Shown here: positions 11,786 through 24,800 of the stretch, in pieces | Layout: every line of letters starts with the position of its first letter | Numbering within the stretch: the stretch's first letter is position 1 | Source: Pinus tabuliformis | Taxonomy: Eukaryota > Streptophyta > Pinopsida > Pinales > Pinaceae | DNA: 64,000 bases | NCBI GenBank assembly: GCA_031772625.1 | Contig: CM062812.1 | Location: 730,148,300 to 730,212,299, forward strand | Direction: 5' to 3' | Made by a program: the position numbers and the translations under genes | The notes under the pieces: model-generated | Database searches by the model: none | What the model was told of the DNA's origin: nothing | What the model saw: only the letters and a program-made list of their open reading frames with translations

Positions 11786-12297
11786 TATTGGAAAAAACAC
11801 TGTGGGGGGGGGGTGGGTGAATCAATATTTAAAACTCACTTAAAAATTTATTTTCTCATATTTCTATATGTGCCTTTATTGAAAGAAACCTATTTATGTA
11901 TGCAACTGTTATGCAGACAATTAGCATATATCCATTTAACTTAACTTTTTAGTTAATTCATAATTTTTTTAACTTGAACCAGTACATCAGTACTTATTTA
12001 GACATTAATTAATCGGTAATCATGTGCGGTAAAAACAAAATAAACCTCATGCATAGGAAATACGTCAACACACATAGACACCATGATTTTTAGGTGGAAA
12101 CCCAATGTGGAAAAAAACCACTGCCGATGTCATCTTTGTCTTCCTCTTTTATTATAATGAAAAAATTATAACAATCTTGTAATAGCGCAGACTCATACCA
12201 ACATGCAGGCACACACCTGCATAAGGCTACAACCTTCCCGTGTTCTCAAGCACCCACTGTAAAAGAGCTCCAACCCCCTAATCTTGTTTACCGATAC
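11786..12297 (-). repeat. Copia-1 5' LTR, part 1 (primer-binding-site end)
   Basis: Starts at the element end tattgg (tgttgg in Copia-3), followed by a long G run and 'gtgaatca(a/g)tatt', as in both Copia-3 LTRs. It is cut at 12297 by Gypsy-2; the last five bases GATAC (12293-12297) are repeated at 18366-18370. Confidence 0.82.
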
Positions 12298-12702
12298 TGT
12301 TAGGGTCCCACCCTAACCCCCTTATTTATGTAATGGGATCACGTCATAGTCAAGAGTCAATAAAGCCCATATTAATAATTGTAAGTGGTTAATCCGCAAT
12401 TAATGACGGAACCACAGTTAGTTGCAAATGGGCCGTAGTATTAGATAGATGGTATCAATAAAACCCACGGTATTGGCCCGTGGTATTGCATGTATGAGTC
12501 ATATATAAAGGATAGAGACTCCCTGCGAGGAGCATCGTGTCTTATTTTGTAGTCGAGCTTTGCTCTATTGGAGGTTGCCCCCTCGAAGAGGCAAGTGAAC
12601 ATTACTCTCTGAATAATAAAATCATTGCTATTCTATGTTTTGGGTATCTTTTCTTCGCATATTCTAAATTTGGGTATCATTTTGCAGGTTAAGAGCATAA
12701 CA
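12298..12702 (+). repeat. Gypsy-2 5' LTR
   Basis: Runs from tgttaggg to gcataaca, 405 bp, the same length as the 3' copy. It holds a TATA box (12502-12509), the block CCCCCTCGAAGAGGC (12578-12592) shared with the Gypsy-4 LTRs, and an AATAAA at 12615-12620. Confidence 0.95.
12502..12509 (+). promoter_or_regulatory. Gypsy-2 LTR TATA box
   Basis: TATATAAA, conserved at 18165-18172 in the other LTR. It sits about 70 bp upstream of the conserved CTCGAAGAG block, so transcription probably starts near 12530-12540 (inference). Confidence 0.6.
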
Positions 12703-12704
12703 AG

Positions 12705-12716
12705 TGGTATCAGAGC
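12705..12716 (+). other. Gypsy-2 primer-binding site
   Basis: TGGTATCAGAGC, the usual initiator-Met tRNA complement of plant LTR elements, two bases after the LTR. Confidence 0.88.
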
Positions 12717-13629
12717 ACTTTCCAGGGCCGATGGGATCTCCATTTCTTAGCAATTTTTTTTTTGGCTAGAGACGTGTTCCGGCGTCTTTAAACCACGGGA
12801 TCTGTTGTTGAGCGCATAAACCTGTGGATTTTGGGAGGCATGCATGCAGGAAATACAAGAGGTGGTCACGTCTGTTGGACTCCCTTGTAACCCCTGTGGG
12901 TACCCCTTCGAGTAGTAGGGCGTTAGACAGAACCGCGCATGGATTGTCTTCCACGTACCCTCTGGGTATATCGGAAGCCCCCTAGGCTCCCTTGAAACCT
13001 CGCCATAGATAAACCGTCGGCCATCTTGCGGCTACACTACACCGAGAACAACACTCGGGGAGATTACTCGCCCGTACGATAGGGTAGTCGGGTTGTACGG
13101 CTAAGGGTACGGTCGATCCTCCTTAGTTAGAGCCCTGAAACATTGGGCCGAGTACTACTGCCAGACCCTTATGTATATTGCGATCTGTAGCACCTGAAAC
13201 TCCTCAAGACCTTAGTTCCCTTTTCTATCGGGGGATCACACAGCATCTCTTCCAGATCCGCATGTGCAAAGGGGTGCAGCAGCAGCAGACATCAGTCCCG
13301 CAGTCTCAAGTTCGCAGATCAACCATTCTGATCTATTAGATCCATCAGATCCACAGAAGTAGTTTGTTCCCCCATCAAAGCCACCATTCAGATCTCTCAG
13401 ATCCCCCAGATCGGAGTCGTTGTGAAGGGTTCCTATACCAGGGTATAATTTTCGCAGGACTTTTGGCCACATTGACATTTTGAGGATTTGGCCACTGCAA
13501 TATTGATAAGGAAGGAGTAAAACTCTGTTAGGAGTTTTCAGGATGACGAGCTGAGCACGGTGGTACCATTCACTTCTTAGTGAAATTTTTTTCTAGGCGG
13601 TCCCAATTTTCAAAAAACCCGATTGGTGT
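12717..13629 (+). other. Gypsy-2 untranslated leader
   Basis: About 910 bases between primer-binding site and gag Met with no supported frame. Locally GC-richer than the window (12760-13480), with 'cagatc' and 'agatcc' repeated at about 13250-13420. A long leader is usual for this kind of element; packaging signals are likely but not identifiable here. Confidence 0.6.
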
Positions 13630-16600
13630 ATGGTAGAAACTAGAGCTCAAGCAATGGCCAGTGAAAGGATGGACAAATTTGAAGAATCAATGGTCGAGAA
13701 AATAGTCCCGAAGGGCAAGGAGCAAGCCCACGAGGAGGAGTATAATGGCACTGAACACAATGAGGGTGAGTCTAGCCACTCTCCTCACATCTGGCACACC
13801 CACCCACCACCCAGTCAGCGACCTCCCAAGTTGGATATGCATAAATTTGACGGCTCTCACCCGTCGGCATGGATAGCACAAATGGAGCAGTATTTCAAAC
13901 TGAATCGCATCTTCGATGATGAGACTCAGCTTATGTTGGGGAGCATGTACTTGGACAATGAAAGGTGGCAATGGTGGGAATGGCATCAACATTGCACTGG
14001 ACATTTTAAGACTTGGACCAAATTCACCAAAGCTCTTCAAGACTGCTTTGACCAGGAATCATCTTTTTTGGGTCGTCTTACTAAGCTCTGACAGACTGGT
14101 ACAGTGGATGAATATATTACAGCTTTTGAAGCCTTAGCCTTCTACACTTGGGGTCTCTCAGATGTGTTCTACACGGAATGTTTTATCAGCGGTCTTAAAG
14201 AAGCTATCAAAGCCCAAGTCCTACTGCACCACCCTCCCACATGGACGGATGCTTGCAAGGTCGCTCGTAACGTGGAACGTGCATTAGCAGCCCAATACAG
14301 TTGCCCAAATTTCTCCGCTAAAGGTCGTCCCCCACAGGCTCACAACACGACTCAAACACTTAAGGTCCAAAAGGTGTCACCTGTGGAAATGGCTGAAAGA
14401 AGAAAGCAAGGCCTATGTTACTACTGTGATGAAAAATACTCCCCAGGTCATAAATGCAAGGAGCCCAAATTTTTTCAAATTGATGCCACTGACTACAGCT
14501 CAACAGAGGAAGATCCACCACTGGAGGAACATGAGCCGCTAGAAGAAGACAACCAAAAGGACAATGTCTCTGATGAACCAGTTATTTCGTTGCATGCTTT
14601 GGCAGGGATTTCTTCCCCTCAAACTCTCAAAATCAGAGGTTTTATTAAACATCGCCCAGTAGTAGTCTTGATTGATAGTGGAAGTACACATAATTTCATC
14701 CATCAAAAAGTCGCAGAAGCAGTGCATTGTTTTGTATGAGCAGTTTCTAACTTCCAAGTTCAAATTGCGGATGGAGGCACAATGAAATGTGAAGGCCGCT
14801 GTGAAAATGTCAAAATTCAAATGGGGGATTATCAGTTGAAAACTCACATGTTTGCCATACACATGGGGGGTTGCGACATTGTCCTCGGCGCTGAATGGCT
14901 CCGCACTCTTGGGCCAATCACAATGGATTTCCAGGAGTTATATATGAGTTTTAAGTAGAACAACTACACACATACCCTCCGTGGACTCCAGGCGGGAGCC
15001 CCCTCTATCATCAGCTCGCATAGGATGGAAAAATTGTTAAAAAAGGGCAATCATGGAGTTGTAGCTCAATTTAATGCCATCCAGGCAGTCGAAACCAAGC
15101 CTCTACCAATTCATCCTGAGATGCAACAGATTTTAAATAACCATCTGCCGGTCTTTGACAAGCCTCATGAGCTTCCACCCTCGCGAGGGGAACATGATCA
15201 TAGCATCACCTTGGTTCCAGGGGCCCAACCCCCAAATGTGTGCCCATACAGATATCCGTTCACCCAAAAGAATGAAATAGAAAAAATCATCAAGGAACTT
15301 TTGGAAGCAGGTGTCATTCGTCCTAGCATTAGTCCTTATTCATCCCCAGTGGTCATGGTGCTCAAGAAAGATGGGGAGTGGCGGATGTGTCCCAACTTCA
15401 GGGCCCTCAATAAGTTGACAGTCAAAGATAAATTTCCCATCCCGGTGGTTGATGATTTGCTGGATGAACTCAATGGGGCTCAATTCTTCACTAAGCTGGA
15501 TCTTCGCTCAGGCTACCACCAAATTCGCATGAAGGAAGTCGACATCCCCAAGACTGCTTTTCGAGCTCATGAAGGCCATTATGAATTCCTGGTCATGCCA
15601 TTTGGTCTTTGTAATGCCCCCTCTACTTTTCAGAGCCTTATGAACCACATTCTCAAACCATATCTCAGGAAATTTGTCCTTGTCTTCTTCGATGACGTCC
15701 TCATCTATAGTTGCACTTCGGTCGCACATCTTCAGCATGTAGATCTACTCTTGCAACTGCTCTGCAAGCATAAATTATTTGTCAAGATGTCCAAGTGTTC
15801 GTTTGGCATGGCAGAAGTAGAGTATTTGGGCCACATTGTGGGGCGTGAAGGTGTCAAGGTGGACCCCAAAAAGATCTAGACAATGCAAGAATGGCCTCAA
15901 CCTAAGACCTTGAAGAGCTTGAGAGGATTTTTGGGTCTCACAGGCTATTATCGTAAATTTGTCCACAACTATGGTTGCATAGCGAAGCCCCTCACCCAAC
16001 TCCTAAAGAAAAATTCATTCTTTTGGAATGAGGAAGCACAACATGCCTTTAAAGCTCTAAAAAATGCCATGTGTTCCACTCCAGTCTTAGCACTACCTGA
16101 CTTCACCAAATCTTTTGTCATTGAATGTGATGCTTCGGGTACAGGTATTGGGGCGGTCTTAATGTAGGAAGGGCGACCGTTGGCCTTCACAAGCCAACAA
16201 CTCAGTGGGAGGAATCTGGGCCAATCTACCTACGAGAAGGAAATGATGGCCATCTTACATGCAGTCGAGACCTGGCGACCTTACTTATTGGGGCGACGTT
16301 TCCAAATCCGCACAGATCATCACAGTCTTAAATATTTTTTGGAGCAACGCCTATCCTCCCCACAACAAAATAAATGGCTAGCCAAAATGCTGGGATATGA
16401 TTATGAGATCATTTACAAGAAAGGGAAAGACAATAGTGTAGTAGATGCATTATCTCGCCAATTTGAGGAGGAAAGTACTATGCTAGCAATTTCCCTCCCC
16501 ATTCCAGAATGGATTGAAGAGGCTCGCAGTGAATGATTTTCACGCTCCAGGCTCTCCCAACTCATTTCCCAATTGCAGGTAGATCCAAATTCCACCAAGG

Positions 16601-17931
16601 GCTACTCGTGGCAAGATGATATTCTTCGCTACAAGGACAGAGTCGTAATATCACCAACATCCACCCTCAAAAGTCGCATTTTGGCATAATTGCATTCATC
16701 TCCCATTGCAGGACATTCGAGCTTTCAGAAGACGTATGCTCACACCAGAAGATCATTTTTTTGGACAGGCATGAAAAAGGACATCCTTACTTTCGTCGCA
16801 GAATGCGATGTCTGTCAACGCCACAAAGGGGAAACTGTCAACACACCAGGCACATTACAACCATTGCCCATTCCAGCATCAATTTGGATGGAGGTTTCTA
16901 TGGATTTCATTACAGGTCTTCCAAAGTCAGGGAACAAGTCAGTCATCATGGTGGTTGTCGACCGACAGTCAAAGTATGCTCATTTATGCGCCCTACCCCA
17001 CCCATTTACACCAACTTTGGTTGCTCAATCTTTCATGGATCAGATCTTCAAATTGCATGGCATGCCCACTTCTATTGTGTCCGACCGCGACCCGATCTTC
17101 ACCAGTAATTTTTGGCATGAACTCTTCAGAATACAAGGCACTCAACTAAAACTCAGTACTTCCTATCATCCGCAAACAGATGGTCAAACCGAAGCCATCA
17201 ACAAATGTCTAGAAACCTACCTTAGGTGTTTCACTTCAGAAAAGCAACACCTTTGGGTACAATGGCTACCTCTGGGTGAATGGTGGTATAACACCAACTA
17301 TCATGCCACCACCAAAATGACTCCCTATGAAGCAGTATATGGTCAACTCCTGCCTTCACCTACTTCGTATCTCAAGGGATGCTCAAAAGTACAAGCAGTG
17401 GATCAACTCCTACAACACCGCGCAACCATGCTCGCCCATCTTCGAGAGAATCTTCATCAAGCTCAGAATCGCATGAAGCAACAGGTAGACCAGAATCGCT
17501 CAGAGCGCCAATTTCAAGAAGGGGATCAGGTCTTTTTACAGCTCCAACCATATAAGAAAACATCACTCAAAGACAAGGGGTGTCAGAAACTCTCTCCCAA
17601 ATTCTACGGACCATATCAAGTACTTCAGCGCATTGGATAAGTGGCCTACAAGTTGGCCTTGCCACCTACTGCAGAAATCCATCCAGTTTTCCGTGTCTCA
17701 TGCCTTAAGAAAGTGATTGGGAACAATTGCAGAATTCAAACCAATCTACCTGAATTGGACGAAGAAGGGTCCATTTGGCTTCAACCCGAACAGGTCCTAG
17801 ACACACGAGACAAGAAACTGCGCGGCCGCATGATTAAGGAAGTCCTCGTCAAATGGAAAGACACCTCTCCAGAAGATGCAACTTGGGAACCAACCACTAT
17901 TCTTCAGCAGTTTCCGCAGCTTCAGCCTTGA
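13630..17931 (+). pseudogene. Gypsy-2 gag-pol polyprotein with eight in-frame stops
   Basis: One frame of 1434 codons codes the whole polyprotein, with no frameshift. Domains in order: gag capsid region (13840-14330); zinc knuckle CYYCDEKYSPGHKC (14416-14457); protease [10 protein letters not shown] (Asp at 14674); RT with FFDDVLIYS (catalytic Asp pair 15691-15696); RNase H CDASGTG (Asp 16129); integrase zinc domain (16690-16830) and catalytic Asp 16960, Asp 17083 and Glu 17191, with the 35-residue D-E spacing; chromodomain LVKWKDTSPEDATW (17845-17886). Stops are at 14089, 14737, 14956, 15877, 16165, 16534, 16687 and 17638 (TGA, TAG and TAA). The catalytic residues themselves are intact. The 14737 stop falls in the protease region, so no active product is expected. 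Confidence 0.93.
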
Positions 17932-17946
17932 GGACAAGGCTAGTCT

Positions 17947-17960
17947 TAAGGGGGAGGGCA
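17947..17960 (+). other. Gypsy-2 polypurine tract
   Basis: 'taagggggagggca' directly before the 3' LTR, the primer for plus-strand DNA synthesis. Confidence 0.82.
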
Positions 17961-18365
17961 TGTTAGGGTCCCACTCTAACCCCCTTATTTATGTAATGGG
18001 ATCACGTCATAGTCAAGAGTCAATAAATCCCATATTAATAATTGTAAGTGGTTAATCCGCAATTAATGACAGAACCACAGTTAGTTGTAAATGGGCCGTA
18101 CTATTAGATAGATGGTATCAATAAAACCCACGGTATTGGCCCGTGGTATTGCATGTATGAGTCATATATAAAGGATAGAGACTCCCTGCGAGGAGCATCG
18201 TGTCTTATTTTGTAGTTGAGCTCTGCTCTATTAGAGGTTGCCCCCTCGAAGAGGCAAGTGAACATTACTCTCTGAATAATAAAATCATTGCTATTCTGTG
18301 TTCTGGGTATCTTTTCTTCGCATATTCTGTATTTGGGTATCATTCTGCAGGTTAAGAGCATAATA
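17961..18365 (+). repeat. Gypsy-2 3' LTR
   Basis: 405 bp, tgttaggg to gcataata. AATAAA at 18278-18283. It is followed by the target duplication GATAC. Confidence 0.95.
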
Positions 18366-18370
18366 GATAC

Positions 18371-20040
18371 CCACCAGAAGGGAGCTCCTACCCCCTAATT
18401 TGATTTACCAGCTACGACTGGAAGGAAGCTTTGTCTCCCTTACTGAAGGCCACAACCCTCAACACTTTTGTGGACCACCTTTCATAAATTTTCATATTTG
18501 ATCCACCTGAACCAAAAAATCAAATCTGTAGGAAACGTTTCATCAAATTTTAAGACTTGGTCCACTACCATCATTTAAGCCCAATATTAAATATTAAAAA
18601 TGAAACTCATCACTACTACGAGTCAATCAATTATTTAACCAACAAAATCAACCAATCACTAAACTAACTAAGACTCAAACTAATCAAATTATTCTCAAAC
18701 AACCAAAGCAGTTAGATCATTGTAACTAGAATACTAATATTGAACCCAAACACTACATCAACCAACTGAACCAACTGAAAACCCTCATATATAAAACATC
18801 ATAATATATATATGTTACTTTACTTTATCAAATCCGCATGTATACGCAAATTCCTTAAAGCATACCTGCATATAGATCTTAAAACATTGAACCCTGAAAC
18901 AGAATCACTGTCATTTTGAAATAAACACTGAGTTTCACCCTAAGCCACTCAATTATTCTAAAATAATCACAGAACCATCACAGATCTTCGATCACATACA
19001 ACTAGTAGCATGATGACTCTTCAATCAATTCAACTTCAATCATCACTGTCAAACCTAGATTATCAAGTAAGAATTCACTGATAGAGAACATAAACACAAC
19101 ATTACTAATTAGACTGATCAAATATCTTATTCAAGAAATCCCTAGCTTATAGCGCTCTTTCCATAAAACACTTATTCTTATATACGTGATTTTTGAGAAT
19201 GAAACCTACTTAGAGGTCTATCCAAAGTGCAGAATAGATACATGACTTACCAGCATTAAACGCATATTTGTACGTGCCTTTCAGGTTATTAAAACCACAT
19301 ATAGATATGCAAATATTGACTTATAGCTTATCAAAACTTCAGAACAAACCCATACCTCGACACAGATATTAAAACACGTGGAATAAATAAATATTACAAA
19401 TCAAATCAATCCATTATCAATACAGTCATTTCATATCTATTGAATCTTAACCATCATGAAATTCCTAGGTGAACACTTACTTTCAGATCAAACAATTCAT
19501 TAATAGCCTGTTTCATGCACACTTTCTTCAAATCTAACTATTCATGAAATATTTATCACGTGCACCACCAAGTACTTTGATCTTCATCTCCTTATATAGC
19601 TTATCCCTTATCTAATACCACATGTCAAAACCCCATTAATGATAATGGTATTCTTTGATGGGATCAAATATCCATTATTGGGCTCAATACTATGGGTCAA
19701 TACAATGGTAAAATACCATTGGTATTTAGAATACCATCGTGTGGAAAATGTACACACCTTTTCTTCTTCATATCCACGTATGTACGTGGCTTTGCTTCAT
19801 AGAACCTGCATATACATGACTTTGCTTCACCATACATGTGTATGTACATGACTTTGCTTCATAGAACCTACATAAACTTCCTCAATCTTCATCTTTATCA
19901 ATCCTTTATCTCTGAACATATATTCCTTTGTCCAATCTATCACATCAGTACTGGCCTAAATACTCAGGTTGATACCATCATGTTGTCATGTTTATTAAGT
20001 AGGTTTCCATCAATGACAACACATTTGTCATAATGCAAAT
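18371..20040 (-). repeat. Copia-1 5' LTR, part 2 (outer end)
   Basis: Continuation of the LTR broken by Gypsy-2. It shares phrases with the Copia-3 LTRs, such as 'tttcataaattttca', and its right end (about 19785-20040) matches the window-start LTR at 1-226. It holds repeated 'catgactttgcttca'-like motifs at about 19780-19870. Together with part 1 the LTR is about 2.18 kb. Confidence 0.78.
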
Positions 20041-20448
20041 GCAATGTGTAAATTCATATCCACTATCATGGTTAACTTATATATATAGGTGTTCGAGAAA
20101 ACATGGAAGTTATATACGCATTGAATGCTATAGGAGAAAATTAATCAAAATTTTGAATGAATATAGAGTTTTCACATCCTATGTTAAGGATTATGGTATA
20201 TATCCTATACCTATTGTATACCAAATAAATAAAAAAGGAGAAAATTAAGAGTCATAAAATTGGAATACATAGAAAATTTCTACAAGTAAAAATATTTATA
20301 TATTTTGTAAAATAAAAAGGGGAGCTCGAAAAATTGTTAGTTATGTCTAAAATCTGAAAGGGAAAACTAGATCTTTAAAAAAAAAAATTATACTAGTGGC
20401 CTTTACTTTTCTAGAATTAATTCCTTTATGTTTAGTTTATATGTGACA
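20041..20448 (+). repeat. Gypsy-3 5' LTR, distal fragment
   Basis: Matches 28042-28446 closely, for example 'tatcatggttaacttatat', 'ggaagttatata', 'aaaaaggggagct' and 'ttctagaattaatt', and ends gtgaca as the 3' LTR does. Its left edge is the Copia-1 insertion point. Confidence 0.85.
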
Positions 20449-20450
20449 TA

Positions 20451-20463
20451 TCATATCAAAGTG
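20451..20463 (+). other. Gypsy-3 primer-binding site, degenerate
   Basis: 'tcatatcaaagtg' two bases after the LTR end; it differs from TGGTATCAAAGTG at two positions, both G-to-A or G-to-C. Position supports the call more than sequence does. Confidence 0.5.
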
Positions 20464-20529
20464 AAGGTTACAACACTGAAACCTTGAGCTAATCACACTA
20501 TAAACTAATTTTTTGATGTTGTGCACACA

Positions 20530-21840
20530 TAGAAAGAGAAGAAAATCAAAGTAGAAATTCCTTGGCAGTGCACCAGCGGAGGAATTGCAAGGAAGAACTC
20601 ATGTCGGTCAAGACGAAATTTACATACATTTGGAGCAATAGACACAAGCACTCAATAAAAAGCTAATGGATATAATGAGAAGCCTGCAGGTAGAAGTGAT
20701 AACTCTAAGAGCAAGCCTTGAACAATTTTTGAAGGAAGTGCAGAACTAGAGTTAGTCATCAAAAATCTAATTACAATGTCAAACCCCAAGATTGTGGAGA
20801 TAGTGAGAGATGAATTAAATTTGGGTGAGGCCTTAGAAGGAAAAACTATATGAAATGAAGTAGAAATTTGGCAGGAAGGGTTCGAAGGAAGAGAGGAACA
20901 TAGTTCCTAAAAAATTTAGTCAAAATCATAGGAGAAACCTAAGGTAGAATTGCAAGGGGAGTTCAGAAAGGTCTAGCCGCCAAAATTTAATGGAGAAAAG
21001 GAAAAGGAAGTTGAAGCTTAGTTTTTAAATATTAACAAATATTTTCAAGTATATGACTATTACACCATGTTAGAAGCCAATTTTGCCACCTATTAGCTAG
21101 AATAAAATGCTTACCTGTGGTGGGAAGAGATGAGAATAGTTCATAATTTGGAAGGAAAGATGGTTGATTGGGAAGAGTTTCAATGATTGTTTAAAGAAAA
21201 ATATTTGAAAAAAAAAAATTATGACAAATCCAAGGAATTCCATGAGATGATACTAGGGAAAATTACTATGGATGAGATTTCACTAAATTTACTCTTTTAT
21301 TATGTTATTGTCCTTATCTCAAAGATAAAAAAAAGAAAAGATACAATTGTTCTTGGGTTTCCTTCTAATATCATTTAAGGAGAAGATTCAATTTGATAAC
21401 TTGAGGAACATGGATGAAGTGATTAGCAAGGCCTGGCTATGATACCAGGAAGCCAAATAGAAAAAATAAAATATGAAACCATGTCCTAATAAGAAAAGAG
21501 ACTAAGTGACTCAAGGAGGAAAAAGTGGACAATTTGGATGATTTAAACAACCAGGAAAGAATAATCAAAACAAGAATTGGAATAAGAATAAAAGCAAGGA
21601 AAACAAAATAACAATTCAACCCCAAGTTGGGCCTAAACAAACTGATGTTGTCAAGGGGAAAAACTGTAAGGAGAGGGAGCGTTTAAAGTGTTGGGGTTGT
21701 AAAGAACCTCAATTATTGCAAAATTTCTCTTACAACACTCGATCTCAGAAAAATTTAGAACACCTTAAAGAAGCCTCGATAGTTAATGACATGGTGAGGA
21801 ACATATCACAAATTAATGTATTGTTGTATAGATGCCAACA
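20530..21840 (+). pseudogene. Gypsy-3 gag remnant
   Basis: Broken plus-strand gag: PPKFNGEKEKEVEA at about 20970, then FLNINKYFQVYDYY, LWWEEMR and LFKEKYLKKKNYDKSKEF (to about 21235), the capsid-like order of gypsy gag. A worn zinc knuckle CWGCKEPQ is at about 21690-21713; the later His and Cys are lost. Many stops interrupt it. Confidence 0.7.
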
Positions 21841-21869
21841 AGAGCATAAATCCACGATTATGAAAATTT

Positions 21870-24800
21870 AAGGTACTAGTTTTATCCATTTTATTTTTAT
21901 ATTAATAGAATTGGGTCCTACCTTTACTTAAATTAGCCCCCTAGGTTGTAGAAAAGTGCCAATCAGAGTCTGAAAAATATAAATATTCCTAGTTGGTTCA
22001 ATTGTCCATCGGAGAAAAAGATGAAGTTCAACCTAGATGAAAGTGTTTCTAGTGATCCTAAATGGGATAAAAATTATTTAGATTTAAATGTCCTACCATT
22101 AGGTTCTTGTTATGTTTTAATAGGCATGGACAGGTTGGAGAAACAATGAGAAATTTTAAAATTCTTGGAAAAAATTGTCACCTGCACATCTGAAATTGGG
22201 GAAGTACAAGTTGTGAGGGGTATACCTAGACACCTATTGGTGAAAAACATTTTTGCATTACAGTTGAAAAGAGCTACATGGAAGGGATAGCTTTTTCTAT
22301 CCAAGTGGAAGATCATTACTTGAATAAGAAAAGAAAAAATGTAAATGAATTAGAGATTATCCAAGACTATCTAGATGTGTTTCCGAATGAAATCCTTGGA
22401 CTTCCCCCAAAGAGGGAAATGGACTTCTCGATACAATTAATACCGATAATAGCACCGGTGCCATAGGCTTGCTATAGAATGAGCTTTCCTAAGCTAAGGG
22501 AGCTCAAAATATAGTTGCAGGAAATACTTAATAAAGGTCATATCCAACCTAATGTGTCACCATGGGTTGCACAAGTCCTTTTGGTTTGTGTACAATGGGA
22601 ATTGTTGATTTTGTACAAACTACCAATAATTAAATAAGATAAATTTTAATAATAAGTACCCCCTTCCAATAATATATTATTTTCTTAAGTGAGGGGATCA
22701 ATTGTATTTTCAAAAATTGACCTCAGATTTGGATAATACTAGCTAGAGATAAAAAAAGAAGATATACCAAAGACAACTTTCCACACAAGGTATGGGCATT
22801 ATGAGTTTATTATAGTACCATTTTGGATTAATAATTATCCTTCTACATTGATGTTCTTGATTACTAACTCATTTAATAAGTTTTTGGATAAATTTGTACT
22901 AATTTTTATAGACGAGATATTCATTTATTCAAAAACCTGGCAAGAAAACAAACAACACCTCCAAATAGTGTCACAAACCCTAAGTGAGCATTATCTATAT
23001 GCTAAAATTTTAAAATGTGACTTCTTCCAAGATAAAAGACAATACCTGGACATGTTATTTCAGGAGAAGGAATAATGGTGGACCGAGAGAAGGTGAGAGC
23101 CATCATTGATTGTCTAGTTCCAAAAGTCATAGAAGACAACATATTTTGTGGGAATTACTAGGTATTATTGTACGTTTATTGTAGGATTTTATAGGATAGC
23201 ACATCTGATCTCTTCCTTATAGAAAAAGGGTGTGAAATTTGTTTAGACACAAACGTTTTAGGAATGTTTCAAAAATTTAAAACTTCTTCTAACAATGGCC
23301 CCCATACTGAAAATAACTAATCCGGATAAATAATTTGTTCTATGTATGGATGCACGTTTAGAAGTTCGTAGGGGAGTTCTTATGCAAGAGGGACACTTAA
23401 TAAATTATACATCACAGAAGCTGAAAGAACATGAAAAGAACTACGCGGTTTATGATTTAGAGTTTGCATAAGTCATTCATGCATTGAGAATGCAAAGGCA
23501 TTACTTAATTTGAAAAAAATAAATTGGTTACTAATCACATAATCTTGAAATACTTTTTTAGCCAATTAGAAATGAAAGTGAGACAAGCTTGATGGATTTC
23601 ATTATTAGGTGAGTACGATTTTGAAAGTAGGCACACAAAACGAAAATAGATTAAAGTTTTTGATGCATTGAGTCACATTCTAAAATCATTTATGTGAAGT
23701 AACCATGTGTAAAAGTGACACAAATTTTGTTGAAAGAATAAAAACGATAACTTTAAAGGATTAGGATTATAATAGGATTTTCAACAATTTAAGGGGTAAA
23801 ACTATGCAAAAAAATGAATAAAAATATGAAATTAGCGAGGAAGGATTGTTGGTATATAAGAATATATTGTATACTCCAAGAGATGAAGAAACCAAGAAGT
23901 TAATTCTAGATTAATACCAAAAAAGGCCATATGCGGTGTATCCATGAAACCATAAAATGATATATGCATTAAGGAAGGAGATATTCTGCCCTTGAATGAA
24001 GAAGAATACTATGGAATATTTGGCTAGATGTTAAGAGTGTCGGTTGGTGAAGGTAGAGCATAAACACCCATCATTATTGCTGAACCCTCTATCCATACTT
24101 GAGTGTAAATGGGAATCGATAACACTAGAATTCATAACTAGATCACCTAGGACCTACAAACAAAACAGTTAAATCATGGTCATAGCGAAAAAATTAACAA
24201 AATATGCTCACTTTATTATAGTATAGTCCACTTACAAGGTTACCCAAGTGGCATAAGTTTTTATGAAAGAAATTTTCTAACTTCATGGCATACCAAAACC
24301 AATAACATCGGATAGGTACGCAATGTCCTCCTTAAACTTTTGGAAATTTGTTTTTGTGAGGATGGGTGCTTAGTTGAGTTTCACTACCACTTATAACCCT
24401 CAAACTAATCGAACAAGAGATAGAGTCAATTAGTTGCTGGAAGACATGTTACATATGTATGTCATCAACCAACCAACTAGGTGGGAAGATTATTTATGCT
24501 TCGTGGAATTTTCTTATAACAATGCGTATCAAGTGTATCTTAGGATGAGCCCGTTCGAAGAATTGTATGGGAGGAAGTTTCATATTCCTCTGAAATGGTA
24601 TCCACTACAAGATAAAATTATAATCATACCTGAGGATATATTCTAAGTTGGCCCCACGGTTCTGTAAACCTTTTGAAATATTGGCTAGAGTTGGGCTAGT
24701 GACTTATCAACTAGCATTTCAAGCTCATATCAAAACCCATAACGTATTCCATTTATCACTTTTAAACAAGTATATAAAAAATAGAATTCATGTAATTGAT

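Larger units (their letters stand above)
12298..18365 (+). mobile_element. Gypsy-2, chromovirus with stop-only decay
   Basis: A complete 6.07 kb plus-strand element: 405 bp LTRs at both ends (12298-12702, 17961-18365), primer-binding site, leader, one gag-pol frame with chromodomain, polypurine tract, and a perfect 5 bp target duplication GATAC (12293-12297 and 18366-18370). The LTRs differ at about 14 of 405 positions by eye (about 3.5%), with 11 of these being transitions. It inserted into the Copia-1 5' LTR and is related to, but distinct from, Gypsy-4a. Confidence 0.95.
1..20040 (-). mobile_element. Copia-1, nested Ty1/copia retrotransposon (left end outside window)
   Basis: A minus-strand copia element whose parts are spread over 20 kb because two gypsy elements inserted into it. 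Own parts seen, in element order: 5' LTR (18371-20040 plus 11786-12297), primer-binding site (11769-11783), gag start (11088-11384), gag C-terminal region and protease (2610-4119), long non-coding 3' region (227-2609) and the inner end of the 3' LTR (1-226). The LTR and leader resemble Copia-3, including the sequence around the primer-binding site, so the two belong to related families. No integrase, reverse transcriptase or RNase H was found. The right boundary near 20040 is approximate; beyond it the sequence matches the 3' LTR of Gypsy-3, so Copia-1 inserted into that element. Confidence 0.8.

Noticed and set aside
13630..17931. Gypsy-2 stops as programmed readthrough
   Set aside because: Eight stops of all three types at scattered sites, including inside enzyme domains, fit decay; programmed readthrough uses one defined site.
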